Assembly (NCBI GenBank): GCA_964036195.1
Contig: OZ038452.1
Coordinates: 27,415,785 to 27,479,784, forward strand
Source of the DNA: Sphaerolaimus hirsutus
Taxonomy: Eukaryota > Nematoda > Chromadorea > Monhysterida > Sphaerolaimidae
DNA length: 64,000 bases
Reading direction: 5' to 3'
Part shown: positions 22,738 to 35,200 of the stretch, one piece after another
How positions within the stretch are numbered: the stretch's first letter is position 1
Layout of the letters: each line of letters opens with the position of its first letter
Made by a program: the position numbers and the translations under genes
The notes under the pieces: model-generated
Told to the model about the DNA's origin: nothing
The model's input: only the letters and a program-made list of their open reading frames with translations
Database searches by the model: none

Positions 22738-22892
22738 GTCAGGGACTCACACTAGTTGACACATGTGTGTCAAGACAGATTTCGTCCAGTGCCGCAGAGG
22801 GATCTCCAAGCCGCACTGCTACACGTTAAGCCAAAGTGTGAGTTGATACAGACCAATTTACATACATCTGTCAACTAGTGTGTCGGCCACCG
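22738..22892. repeat. CTAGTTGACA inverted-repeat element
   Basis: CACACTAGTTGACA at the left and TGTCAACTAGTGTGT at the right; same family as 21,355-21,525 and 52,830-52,992. Confidence 0.6.
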
Positions 22893-23027
22893 TCAGCGTC
22901 CATTTCAATTAATCGCAATTTGCTGCAATTATCGGTGACACAGACAGAACTCTGTATCCAATGCCGTATCCAATACAAACTTGGACGGGAGCCAGGTTTA
23001 TATATTGTCCCTGACCTATTGTTGCAC

Positions 23028-23310
23028 GGCACACTCAAATTTTCAGTTGCAGTTTGAACACTTTTTCAAGGGTGGAATTAAAAATGGGGGCAGAATCCAA
23101 AAACATTCGAACTGCCCTCGATTTCAATTCCGCACATGAAACGTTCGAACACTTTGCACAATGGCGGAATTGCCCCGGATTGTGCATGGGCGGAATTATA
23201 TCAGACAGGTAGAAAAGTGCAAAATTTTTGAACTGCCCTTGGAATTCCACCTTGGTGGAACTCAAAAACGTCCGAACCACCCTTGACAATTTTGAGTGTG
23301 CAGTGCGCCA
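23028..23310. mobile_element. Inverted-repeat element, GGCACACTCAAAATTTTCAA ends
   Basis: Left ACGGCACACTCAAATTTTCA, right TTGACAATTTTGAGTGTGC. A related right half with GCCCTTGAAAATTTTGAGTGTGC is at about 24,000-24,255. Confidence 0.65.
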
Positions 23311-23496
23311 TCTAGGCAAGAAAACATTTGGACACTTTCTAGAGGGTGGAATTCAGTTTCAGTTTACACAAATATGCCACACGGTGAACTTCAATATCTT
23401 TTAAACAAGTGGATATTACTAAAAAAATTTTCTATTCATTTTTGAAGACAAAGTTTAGATCTACCTATAGATTTTTTTTCACAAATATGTTTGGTA

Positions 23497-23970
23497 AGGC
23501 GGTGTTTACACGGATTCTTTGTGACGACAAAAATTGTGATGTTGTCAACCATGTTTTTGGGTGAAAACCAATAAGTAGATAGATCGGACGCCTCAATTGA
23601 TCATTATTTGATCGACCCCATTACATGGAACAATAATTAATTTTTATAGATTGCGCAGTAATGCACAGTAGATAATGTATTTTTCTTGTTGTTGTAGCTT
23701 TGTTGGAGGGTTTGTTCTACGCGGCCTCGCTAGCGAGGCCGCGTAGAACAAACCCTCCGACAGACCTACGACAACATGCAAAAAGTGTGATCTAGTGTGC
23801 GTGATTAGGGAAATTATGGAATTTGATGTATGCCCCAGGCAGTGAAGCTGGCACAATCACGATCAATTGAGGTATCACACATGTAATATATTTCACGTTG
23901 ATTCCACAAGAACAATTATAAAAATTGCATTTTTGTCGTCACAGCAAATCCGTGTAAACGCCGCCTAAGA
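23497..23970. mobile_element. Foldback element with a perfect GC-rich central palindrome
   Basis: Ends GGCGGTGTTTACACGGATT / AATCCGTGTAAACGCCGCC. At 23,702-23,760 a palindrome GGGTTTGTTCTACGCGGCCTC + complement meets at CGCTAGCG. Subterminal AATTGATC repeats. No coding potential. Confidence 0.75.
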
Positions 23971-24404
23971 TAAATAAGATGTGTTTCTCATAACAACCTT
24001 CTCTAAAGGGCGTATCTCTTAAGTCAAGGGTGGAATTGAAAGTGTCCCAATGTTTTTGAAACGTTTTGTCATGATATGCAAATGGACAAAAACTGTGTGA
24101 ATTCATCCGGATTTGTGTGAATTTCATCCGAATGTCCTAAAAATGCCACACTTTTCCTAAATAAAAATGTTTGAACCGCCCTTGGAGTTCTGCCTTGGCG
24201 GAACTCAAAAACGTTCAAACCGCCCTTGAAAATTTTGAGTGTGCGGTGCGCCATTCAGACGTTTCAGATATAGGTTGTACAGGATACATCCATTTTATCA
24301 CTCTACTTTACACTTTTCTTCGTATTGTATGTTTACGGGCAGATTGCTGATGCGTACCTGCGCGTTGCGTACCTGTACCGATGAGAACCCAATTAGGGTT
24401 CCCA

Positions 24405-24472
24405 TCTGTACATGAGGGGTTCCCATCTGTACATGAGGGGTTCCCATCTGTACATGAGGGATTCCTTACAGT
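24405..24472. repeat. Tandem 20-bp repeat
   Basis: GGTTCCCATCTGTACATGAG in three near-perfect copies. Variants of the same phrase (GGTTCCCTATCTACATGAA) recur at 26,545-26,690. Confidence 0.8.
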
Positions 24473-24641
24473 CAACATATTAATTACCATAAAAAGCTTG
24501 CCCGGTTGTGTATCCACCTATCTACCGAACACCACCCAACACTTGATTGATTGATTGATAGGTTTATAATTATTTACCTACACGCGCGCGTGCACAGTGC
24601 GCGGAAGTAAATAGAGATGGTGTTTCACTGTGTGTCACTGC

Positions 24642-25861
24642 TAACGATGGCAAACAGTCGAAAAAAAAGTATTTAAATTTTTAAGTGTTTTTTCTGAAAT
24701 GAATTTTCGAATTTTCGAATTTTTCTTCAAAATAATTTTCGAATTTCGAATTTAATTTTCGAATTTCGAATTTTCGAATCTTTTTTGGCAATTTTCGAAT
24801 TTTTTTGGCTAGTTTTCAAATTTTTTCAAATAATTTTCGAATCTTTTTTGAAAAATATTGAATATTAAGCTTTAAACACAGAATTTAGACTGTCTTCATG
24901 TTCTGCTCAGTTGTTCTAACCTTATTTTAACCATAAATTAGCATTAAAAATGGACGAAGGAGTTATGCAAACCAGTGTGCTGCTTCATTTAATTCACACA
25001 TTGATACATTTAATTCGCCAACAGAGTGAAGGCAATAAAAACAACAATTTAAAAGTTGGCATCAAATAAAATATCAGCAAAAAAATACAAAAATGGCATC
25101 AAATACCATATTATTTTTTCAGAGTGGAAACTTGGGGGGGTTAAACGAGGGTGGGTATTTTGACGGGGTGTATTATTTAGCCAGAAATTTTTTGAAATCC
25201 CAGTACTAAATTGTTGTTTTTAGGTAACACAGATGTCAAAAAATGCAACAATAACTGCCATTTATAAGACTCTATATACTTATATAAGTACGTAGATGGT
25301 ACTAAATTAGATGGTACTAACGTAGATGGTACTAACGCCATTTATAAGACCCTGTTCTAAACAACACAGTCATTGTTTTCGATGTGTGTTCTGTATTTCC
25401 CAGATCACAAACTGCATTACGTTCTCTATACACCAAATTGGGGGGGGGGGGTGGTATTTCGAGGGGGGTTTATAAATGTATAGTGAAAACTTTGAGGGGG
25501 TATTTCGAGGGGGGGGGGGATATTTCGAGGAAATACAGTATAAAAATGGATGCGTTGAAGTCCGCCTCTTCCGCCGTGGATGACATTTCAACGTTTTTTT
25601 GTTACGTTTCGCTTTTCGATACGCGCCGAGTATCAATCTTTGATTTATTTAGCACGTTGAACTTAACAGCGTTTTTTGTTGCCTTGAATTCCCTAAAAAA
25701 TTCGAAAACTATTTTTGAATTTTCGAATTTTCGAATCTTTTGAAAAATAAATCGATTTTTAAGTGTTTTTTCTAGGGGCGAAAAAAAAAATTCGAAAATT
25801 ACGAAAAAATTCGAAAATTCGAAAATGTTTTCGAATTTTCGAATCTTTTTTGCCATCGTTA
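24642..25861. mobile_element. hAT-type element with TTCGAATTTTCGAA arms
   Basis: Terminal inverted repeat TAACGATGGCAAA with exact 8-bp duplication GTCACTGC (24,634-24,641 and 25,862-25,869). Arms are tandem AATTTTCGAA units. A poly-G/C MITE (about 25,093-25,543) is nested inside. Confidence 0.9.
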
Positions 25862-25899
25862 GTCACTGCGTCTGTTTCACTGCACCAAAAAATGTCAAT

Positions 25900-26135
25900 C
25901 TATCGCACTGAAACCTGAACTGGAAATGGAACCGGAATCGAAATTTGTCATCCTGGGTAATTTTTTGGAACACTACTGTACTGAACTACCTATTTACTTT
26001 TTACTGGACCCAGAATAGAAATTTGTAATTCCGGGTAGTTATTTGGAACACAAGTAAAGTAGGTAGTGTTCCAAATAACTACCCGGAATGACAAATTTCA
26101 ATTCCGGGTCCATTTCCGGTTCAGGTTTCGGTCCA
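25900..26135. repeat. Inverted repeat
   Basis: TGAACTGGAAATGGAACCGGAAT...GTAATTTTTTGGAACACTAC against GTAGTGTTCCAAATAACTACCCGGAAT...CCATTTCCGGTTCAGG, arms about 60 bp. Confidence 0.65.
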
Positions 26136-26760
26136 AAAAAAAATTTTTTTGTTGGTATTGTTTACAATTAAAATATTGTACGTAAGTAATAAGTTTAGCT
26201 ACATATTTACTTAAAATGAATGATTGTCGAATATTGAGTGCACTTAAACAGCTGCGTCAACTTTCTAATCCCCAATACTATGATCTAACCGCGTGCAGCT
26301 CTGGTTTCCGATTTGAGTGATCTTTTACAAGAATAATCGATGGAGCCCGTGCATGTGATAATATTGAGTGATTCCGTAATTGATTATCAGTCAAAACTTG
26401 TGGGTGGATCTCGCACAAACCAGCGACAAACGTCTCTGGGTAGCTCCCGCCGATCTTGTATTTACTTACTTGTGACGCAAACCCTGAATGAAATAAAATA
26501 AATAAATAAATAAATACACATGGAGCTAGGATGCACCAGTAGAGGTTCCCTATCTACATGAAGGTTCCCTAAGCTACATCGAAGGTTCCCTATGTTACAT
26601 TGCAAGTTTTGGGTATCCCGCGTAGTGGGGTTCCCATCGGTACATAGTCGAGGGTACGCATCGCGGGGGTTCTCAACAGTACCCTCCCTCATATAACTCT
26701 GCTGTTGGATGGGGGATCATATAACTAAGTTAGACATACCAAATAAAGCTACACCTGGGG
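26136..26760. other. Intergenic, no gene recognised
   Basis: Contains degenerate GGTTCCC...ACATG units (26,545-26,690); otherwise nothing supported. Confidence 0.3.
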
Positions 26761-27150
26761 GCAGTAGTCCCAAGCCCTGTAAAGTGTAAAGTAAAGTGTC
26801 AAATGTAAAGTCAAATGCAAAGTCAAATGTCAAAAGTAAAGTCAAATGTCAAATGTAAAGTAAAGTGTCAAATGCAAAGTCAAAAGTCAATTGTTATGCA
26901 AAGTGTCAAATGTAAAGTAGTGTCATTTGTGTATCCAAATCTTATTTTTTGTATCCAAATCTTATGTTGTTTTTGTATCCAAATCTTATGTCGAAAAATA
27001 AGATTTGGATATGAAAAATAAGATTTGGATACACAATTGACACTTTACTTTACATTTGACACTTGACATTACTTTTGACATTTGACTGTGTTTGACATTA
27101 CATTTGACACTTTACTTTACATTTGACACTTTACTTTTGACAGTTGACTT
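26761..27150. mobile_element. TGTAAAGTGTC-family element
   Basis: Starts GGCAGTAGTCCCAAGCCCTGTAAAG and continues with many TGTCAAATG/TAAAGT units. A central GTATCCAAATCTTAT is repeated three times in one orientation and twice in the other, then the complement of the first arm follows. Confidence 0.65.
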
Positions 27151-27413
27151 TGCATCAGGGGTCTAGAATGGTGGGGGGCGGGGGGGGGGGGTTACCCCCC
27201 CCCCAAACCGCACCGCTTTCTATCTATCCCGGAGGCTGCTCAGCTATCTATCTATCCCGGAGGCAAAAAATGGGCTACTACCCCCTAACCCCCCCCCCAA
27301 TCGCTCAGCTAAATATCTACCTATCTGGAGCGCTTTTTGAGAAATTATACCACAATTTTCGCTCAAAATCACTATTTTTCATACCTTTTTATACATTTTC
27401 ACCTCCAAAATAC

Positions 27414-27934
27414 CAGAGTTGTTAAAAGTACTGAACTTTTTTCAAAGTAAACGTAAACGTAAAGAATTTTTATTTTACTCACAGCTGAGTACCGAAAACG
27501 TAAAGTAATTTTTTTTTCTTTTACGCTGCGTAAAACGTGCGTAAAAAAACTTTTTCCCCGGGAAAACGTAAAAGCAGGTATTTTTTCTGACAGAAAACGT
27601 AAAAGCGGGTATTTTTTCTCACGGAAAACGTAAAAGTGAGTATTTTCTCTCGCAGAAAACGGAACAATCAGTGTTTTATGCAATTGTTACACTGGAATAC
27701 ATCAAATGCATGGATTGTTTTCTCCTGATACGTATTTTTGGGGAAATATCCAATCTTTGTCACTCTATATGTCCCCGTAAAATACGTTTTCGGTACTCGC
27801 GTACTTCCCAAAAGTACGTGAGTAAATGAGTACCGGTATTTTTGTCAGGAGGAAACTATTGGAGGTATTTTTGTCAGGTAGTACTCAAGTATCCGTATTT
27901 ATCGAGTAAACGTAAATACGTTTTAACAACTATG
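27414..27934. mobile_element. hAT-type element with AACGTAAA arms
   Basis: Ends CAGAGTTGTTAAAA / TTTTAACAACTATG with exact 8-bp duplication CAAAATAC (27,406-27,413 and 27,935-27,942). Subterminal units of GAAAACGTAAAAG. Confidence 0.88.
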
Positions 27935-27942
27935 CAAAATAC

Positions 27943-29077
27943 TAGTTGTTGTTCCTTTTAACATATTTTCAGTACTATTTATATGCTCTTGTATACCCAT
28001 TTTGAGCTCTTTTACACCTACTTTTAGCGATTTTCCTCCCTTTTCTTCCTTCTACACCCTGAAATAGCCTACATATCGAACCACCACAACCCCCCCAAAA
28101 ATTTTTTCCAGCTATCTACCTATCCAACCACTCGGAGGGTCAAAATTCAAGATACCTCTGCCTTGCATTTGACTTTACATTTGACACTACACTTTACAGG
28201 GCTTGGGATTGCCACCTGATTCATCGAATGTAAATGCAGTGTCTGCAACAAAAAATACAAAGGAATGTTAGCACCTGACAGCAACAGCAGATATTTTACA
28301 TAATGTAATTCTGAGGAAAGAACAACCCCCACAAAAATTCTGACAAAAAATTTCTCCGTGGTCCTATTCGAGGTTTGTACATACATAAATATACCATAGT
28401 ATTTATAACAGCAAATTCTCAAGCAATCCTGCAGTCGCTCATTCTGGACAAATAAGAGTGGGAAAATCGCTAATAAGTCTAACTTGTGAATACATTTATC
28501 AGATAACTGTTGGCATCTTGTCAAAATTTAAAAATAGGAAATACTGCAAAATAGTTCATGTGTGAGTAGCTCTTCATTTATCGCTCTCTGTTTTCAACCA
28601 AACATTTTCAAATCCAATAAAACATCACCACAGAAATGACCATAAAGCACGAAAGGGAGACCAGAAAACAAAATGGAGACCAAAAAAAACTAGCAGAGAG
28701 AACCAGTAAAAAGTAAAAAAAAACCCTGCAAATGATATGCTGACTAGCCCAAATATTTAAAGAAATCACAAATGGGTGAGTGTAAATCTAGGTATACCTA
28801 AATAAATTTACATCAGTAAACGATAGACATTGGAACAAAAATTTCAAGATACATTTCACAGGGAAACTTAAAAATGCCTCCAAAAGCCACAGCAAATGTC
28901 AAAAGCAACATCTATAATTAGAATTCCAAAAATGGACGATTTCCAGGGAAAAAATAATTGGAAATAATACCCCCTCAAAATGTGAACTCTGAGTTAAAAA
29001 TCAAAAAAAGTCATGAGATTTTTGGAATGCTATCTAAAACGCAAAAATAAGCACAACAACGTTCGACGAGTTTTTAC
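27943..29077. other. Intergenic, no gene recognised
   Basis: A TGTAAAGTG-family end lies at 28,155-28,215. An open frame on the minus strand (28,147-28,524) has hydrophobic stretches but no exon context or recognisable domain. Confidence 0.3.
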
Positions 29078-29231
29078 CAGTACGTTTTCGTGGAATCAAT
29101 GGAAAACCTATTGTTTTTGAAACACATGAACTGAACAACTTGATATTTACGTGTTTAAAATGAACACAATTGGAACAAACGTGTCTTTTGAAAAGTCCCA
29201 CCACTTTACCATCTCGCGCATTGACAAGAAT
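29078..29231 (-). pseudogene. Isolated exon resembling mitochondrial ribosomal protein bS18
   Basis: Between acceptor GATTACAG (29,232) and donor CTG|GTAAAA the frame reads C-x2-C, then KHVNIKLFSS and PLIPRKRTG. This follows the bS18 pattern CxxC...V-x-L-L/F-S-x-F/C-I/V-S ... PR+-x-TG. Neither an N-terminal exon nor the expected C-terminal basic helix exon was found, and it lies 30 bp downstream of the PICK1 stop on the same strand. It may be a gene remnant, a duplicated exon or part of a longer gene I could not assemble. Confidence 0.3.
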
Positions 29232-29262
29232 CTGTAATCGGCAAAAATGTACACACAAAAAA

Positions 29263-32200
29263 TTAGCCCAAATCTAAAAGCTGATCATCCCCTTCGCCTC
29301 CATTTTGGCCCCGTGCCAATTCCTGTTTAGCTTGGTCTACAAACTGCTGCGGCACCTGCGATGGATACAAATATGAGTGATTTGTTTCCACTTAAATGTC
29401 GACCTTGTCAAAATAATGTATACGCCAGTGAGTAGGGACGGCACATGACGTTTTTCAATTGATTTTTTCAATCATATTTCAATCACAGGGTGGCAACTAA
29501 TTTTTTTATATTTTATCAAAAGGCAAAACTTCCGGTAGACATGTACTTTTGTTCGAGCAAGCGCGCAGATTCATACACGTTACCAGCGGTGGTTGTTTTC
29601 ATTGGTTTTGAGGCATTTTTAGTGCAAAATCCTCCATTGATTCATGCTACTGTGTAATAAAAAGCCGTGATATGCTAGTTTAGTACATAATATTCAGCCA
29701 ATGTGCTCCCACATACATTTACAGTGAGAACTGTAACATATTAGCCTTCTCTTGCAATCTTATTTGAGTACCATTGCATGCTGAACTTCACTTTAAGTCG
29801 TTCGTGAACGTTCAACAAAAGGTGATACACATAATGAGTCGACTTAAATATTTTCGAAAGACATAAAAAACTGATTATAATGCTGTGCCATGAATGCGCA
29901 GTCATAATATGACCACATTACTAATAAACGTTACATTATGTTGTGACTAGTGATGTAAAAGCGCCATGGCGCTGGCGCCTGGCGCTAGCGCCAAAGCAAA
30001 AAGCGCCATGGCGCTTTTGGCGCTAAAATGCTCTGGCGCCATTGGCGCTTGGCGCCATGCTTCCGAAAGGCGCCATGGCGCTTTTGGCGCTTGGCGCTAT
30101 TTTCCGGTGGCGACATTGGCGCTTGGCGCTAGCATTTTAAAAAGCGCCAAAAAAGCGCCAGAGAATGAAAAATTTACGCTGCGATAACTGACTGCGAATT
30201 GCGTAAGCTCGATGGCCAATTCATTTTGTGGCTATTTTTATTCTTATGACTGTAGTGTGCATCATACTACCGGTCTTAAAAGTCTTAAAAGTCATGTAAA
30301 ATGCCCTGTAAAATGTGAAACATATTGAATTTTGACATTCTACGGGCTCTTTCAACTGACATTTTACAGAATATTTTACATGCCATTTGACATTTGACAA
30401 GTTTTCTTACAAAACTTTTGGCATTTTACAGGTAACTTGACACTTCACAGAGTTTTACAAGGTCTGGGAGTGTCTCCAGGTAGAATTTCTACCTTTAGTG
30501 TTAAGTAAGAAAGCTTTTTGGCCTTCATTTGGCTATTATTACGTTCTGGGAGACGATAGAAGTCATAAGGTGATGAAACTGATAGGTGAACTGTGCCTGC
30601 GTTATAAATGGAAAATATTTTGGCGCTGGCGCCATTGGCGCGTGGCGCCATAGCCTCCTGGCGCCATTGGCGCCGTGGTCTGGAAAAGCGCCATGGCGCT
30701 TTGGGCGCTTGGCGCTATTTTGTCGTGGCGCCATTGGCGCTTGGCGCTGAACTTGGAAAAGCGCCATGGCGCTTTTGGCGCTTGGCGCTAAAATCCTGGC
30801 GCTTTTTACATCACTAGTTGTGACACTTAAAGTATAGTAATATTTTCTCTATACACCCATTTTGACGATTTCTAAAAAATCTGATTTTAATTTTATATAT
30901 TTTTTTCAAAACGATTTTTTAAATCAATGCGTTTTAATATTTTTTTATTCTTTTCCAACCCTAGGAACAACAAAAAAAACAAAATTTTACATTTATTTAG
31001 TCACTTTGCAGGACATTTGACATTTGACTGCCCCAGGGCCCAAACCCAATTTCCCACCTGCATGTGGAGGGCGTCTTCCCCGTGTTCGGGTGAGGCGGTG
31101 TCGTCCGGGTCGGAATCGTCCATGTCGGGTGGCAACTGCCCAGTCGTGTTGTATTTTATGGCCACCTGTTTTTTTGATGTTTTTGGGTTGTATTTTATTT
31201 TGGTTGAGTTGTAGAGAACAATGATGGCAAACCCATCGGAAAAAGGTGTTGAAGTTTTTCAGAGATTTTTCTCAAGTCACTTTTAAATTTTTTTTCGATA
31301 AATATTTTTCGAATTTCAATTTACCTTATTCCCTCGAATTAACCCCCCTCAAAATGGGCTGGGGAAATGATAACCCCCCTCGGAATACCCCCCCCCCTTC
31401 GGAATGATGTACGTCATGTACGTAATAAATACGTCATGTATGCAATGTACATGATGTATATTCCTGCTAATTTGCATTGCAGCTACACATATACTAGTTT
31501 GTGTAGCTGTCTACGTTTTTATATCCAAATTAGGGTTGGAAAAAAAACGTTTTTTTTAACTCGATGTTGTTGTTTTTTTAATAAAAAACGTTGTTTTTTT
31601 AAAGCTCCCAGATATGACCTTGTGTCAACATATATAGGTATATAAGACAGTGGCAATACTCTGTGATGTTATATATGACCATAAAATGGCTGTTGAGCCA
31701 TGGGATAGCATTATAAGTGGTGATTTGTGTCCATTTTTTTGTCGATACGTTCGTATATCGCCTTATAGTCGAATGTTCGTGACTTCAGGTAAAGTTTGGC
31801 ACGGAATAGTGATGAAACAAGGTTATAAACGGAGGTTGTTACTTTGGGAGTGAAGTTACACACTGGAGGTACATGGAAGCACATTACCTCAATATTATAT
31901 ACTACAGCAACATATGACGGCTTAAAAGCAGCTGACAGCTTACGCTTGACAGCTTACCCATGGTAGCATATTTAAATGGATACTTTGATACTAAAAATGC
32001 CACAAAACCAATGAAAACAACCACCAATGTCAATTTGTGTGTGAAATTGCGCGCTTGCGCGCAAAAATTTCGCAAAATACCTAGTGCTTAGTACTAAAAA
32101 CTTCGGTCGATGTTTTTAAAAAAAAAAACATTTCGGACGTCATGTTTTGTTTTTTAAAAAAACGTTGTTTTTTTAAACGTTTTGAAAAAACATCGGCCAA

Positions 32201-35200
32201 CCCTAGTCCAAATATACCACGCTTGACACATTTATTACCTGTTTTGGGTATGCAAATGCCGACTTTTTACTACGATCCTTACGAAAATTTCTGACAGAAT
32301 AATAAAAAAACCCTCGAATAACCCCCCCCCCTCGAATTACCCCCCTCAAATTTTGCTGACGAAATAATAAACCCCCATGGGGGTATTTCGAAGTAATACG
32401 GTAGTTTTCTAATTTTCGAATGTAGGCAGTTTTCTTTCTTTACCACTCATTTTACCACTAGATTTCTGCATTTTCCTGAAAATGTTGAATAGGTACATGT
32501 TTGTTTTGCAGCACTCCAAACTGCCCAAAAACACGACCAAACGACTACAGTAACCCACCCCACCTACCGTACTCAAATCGACTTCCACGGGAAACAGCCC
32601 CCTCGTTGGCTCCAACACCCCCTTGCATTCCACGTGGTAGCGAGCCATAAGTTCCACAAAATTTTTCAACTGGAAACTTATGTCTTGCACGTGTTTGTTG
32701 TCCAAAAGTTCGATTTTCTCTAAAACGTCGCTGCGCAAACGTGCGAAACGTGTGCGCGCGTCTGACCGGCAACGTAGCACCAATCTGCGAGTTATTTTGG
32801 GTGGGGGTACGTTTGAGCGAAGCTTGACGCTAAAAAAGGACGTGTTGAAAATCTATTTAGGTGATGCAGTCATTGTTGATTCATATTGCGTTAAATGAGG
32901 GGCTAAAAATGTAATAAAACCCGATTAACAAAGACTATGGGGCACGCAAATCTGTATATCAGGGGTCTCCAATGTGGGGACACCCCCAAATCTGCCAGCT
33001 ATCTATCTATCCCGAAGGCCGCTCAACTATCTATCTATCTATACGGAGGCAAATTTTATACTTATATGCCTATTTTAGCCACTTTTAACGTATTTCTGGC
33101 TATTTTAACCCATTCTCACTCATTTTTCTGCCTTATCTGCCTGCAACATCACGAAAAAGCCTACATGTTGACCCCATGACTCCACCATGACTGTGTAGGT
33201 ACAACTTTAAGGCCCTGGTAAAAGAAATGCTGGCAACATGCCAACTCACCTGTACTCATAATTGCCAGTCTCCACCCGATACAACGGCTCCTGCAACTGC
33301 GCAAACTGTGCCTCTTCGTCGTCCATTTCCTTGAGCTTCAGACAATACGAAAGGTACTCGAATTTGGCGTCCAGGTACTTTTTGACCGTCAATTTTGTGT
33401 CCGGTATGGCCTGGGAAGTTTTGGTATATTTTTTTCCGGTTTTGTGTAATTTCTGGGGAAAATCTCTGATAAGTTCTAGGGATGGCCGGGGTTTTTCAGA
33501 TTTTGAAAAAATGTTGTTTTTTGAAACTTTACCATCGAAACCGTTTTTTTAAACCTTGGCCAAAATTGTGTATACACTAATTCGTAGTGTCACTCGTAAG
33601 CAAGCTTTGAATTGGGATGGGAACCAGTTGACATTCTGTGTCTTTGTAAACTAGTGTGTAGAGCCATTATCACAATTTTTCACCAACGAAACTGTAAACC
33701 ATAAACAAACCTTGACCAGAAATGTGTTCAAGTCATTCACCATTGGATGCATACTTTTCAACATTCTGACACTCTGTTTTTCCATGTTTCTGTGCGCCTC
33801 ACCAAAAACTGTAAAGGCTTCACTGGCGTTTGGCTGGGGCTCCCTGGCGCCGATTTCGGCAAATAATTCACCAAAACCTGGAATAGTGCCAACTATTGAT
33901 AGGTGGCAAACGGTATGTAAATTCTGCCATTAAATATATCGTACCGAATATCGACTATTTTTCATATCGAATATCGAATATTGAAAACTTTTTTCCTCTA
34001 GAATATCGATATCGAGGGTCTATATCGATACCGGGAAGTCATATCGTCCCAACCCTACCCCCACTAAAAAACAACAACAGCAAAACCTCACCCCTCTGAA
34101 CTTGGGCCAAACCGTAATAAGCCCTCCATACCCTCCTAGCGTTGTCCACTAAATGCGCGTACATCTCAGCAGTGCGTTCTAGTTCACCCAATTTTCTGAC
34201 CATCGCGTCGTTGCACAAAATGGCGCGGGAAAGTCCCAACGCGTCCGCTGTGTCTGATGACATTTTTTCTACCATTCGATGTTTCATCTGTAGGGGGGGG
34301 GGGGCGACTTTTTGTGTCTACAAGCTACACTAAAATAAGAACCACAATTTTGATTTTAGTTAGCCCAAAAATCAGCTTGCTTTGAATGCCATGAGTTTAC
34401 TAGGATGAGTTAACATTAATGTCCATGAGCTTTCAAGGTATAGAAGCAGAGAATCGGAAAATATCTTGAAATAACTCAGAGTGGGTACCGCATTTCCTAG
34501 AAATACCCCCTTGAATTCAACCCCCCCCCTCGAAATACCCCCCAGGTCTAATCGAGCTGCGGAAAAAATACCCCCCTCGAAGAACTCGAAATGGTGAAAT
34601 TTGGAAATGCCAGGACACTTTTGAAAAACAACAACAAAAAAGCGCTTATAATTGAAAAAAGCTGTTTTTAAAATAGTGGGCCGTCGAAAAATATCATTTT
34701 TCCATCCCTATCCTTCCAACACAACTTACTTTCTTCATGACAATATCCAACGTTTTTCCTTGTTTTGGATCGGCATGCAGTTTGTTATACTGAATTATAA
34801 CAGCGCCCTCGCTGTGATTTTGAATTAGCCGGGCGACTTCTGTCTTCGTTTTACCTTTGATTGAAATTCGGTTGACACCTGGACATGGGGGGGGGGGTAA
34901 TTTAAGGGTGACGTTTTTATTTTATTAGAGGAATATCCCAGTCCGGAACTTTTCAAGTCATGCGGCCGAAAGTGACACGAAAAGTGGGAAGTGATAAGTA
35001 AGGTTTTAGTAAATCGTGCCTGGTAAACTATTGTGAAAAAAAATTTCTTCGAATATTCACCAGTTATCCGTAACATTATTTGTCACGCCACAAAGCATCA
35101 ACGCATAAACTTCACTTGTCACTATCAACTTTTCTTATCAACCGTCCACTTGCTGAATTGCGACCTGATCCCAATCCAAACATCCCAAAATCCCACCTCC

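Noticed and set aside
24405-24472. Possible CRISPR-like array (20-bp repeats)
   Set aside because: Repeats are directly adjacent without unique spacers and the context is eukaryotic.
29966-30817. Ala/Gly-rich frames around 30 kb
   Set aside because: They translate GCGCCATGGCGC units within the 29,948-30,816 element.
33479-33560. TAGGGATGGCC...GTTTTTTTAAACC as another hAT-type element
   Set aside because: Only the left terminus is recognisable; no matching right end or 8-bp duplication.
33930-34056. ATATCGAATATCG array ending in CCCAACCCTA as a hAT-type element
   Set aside because: The right terminus fits but no left terminus or duplication was found, so it is at best a fragment.
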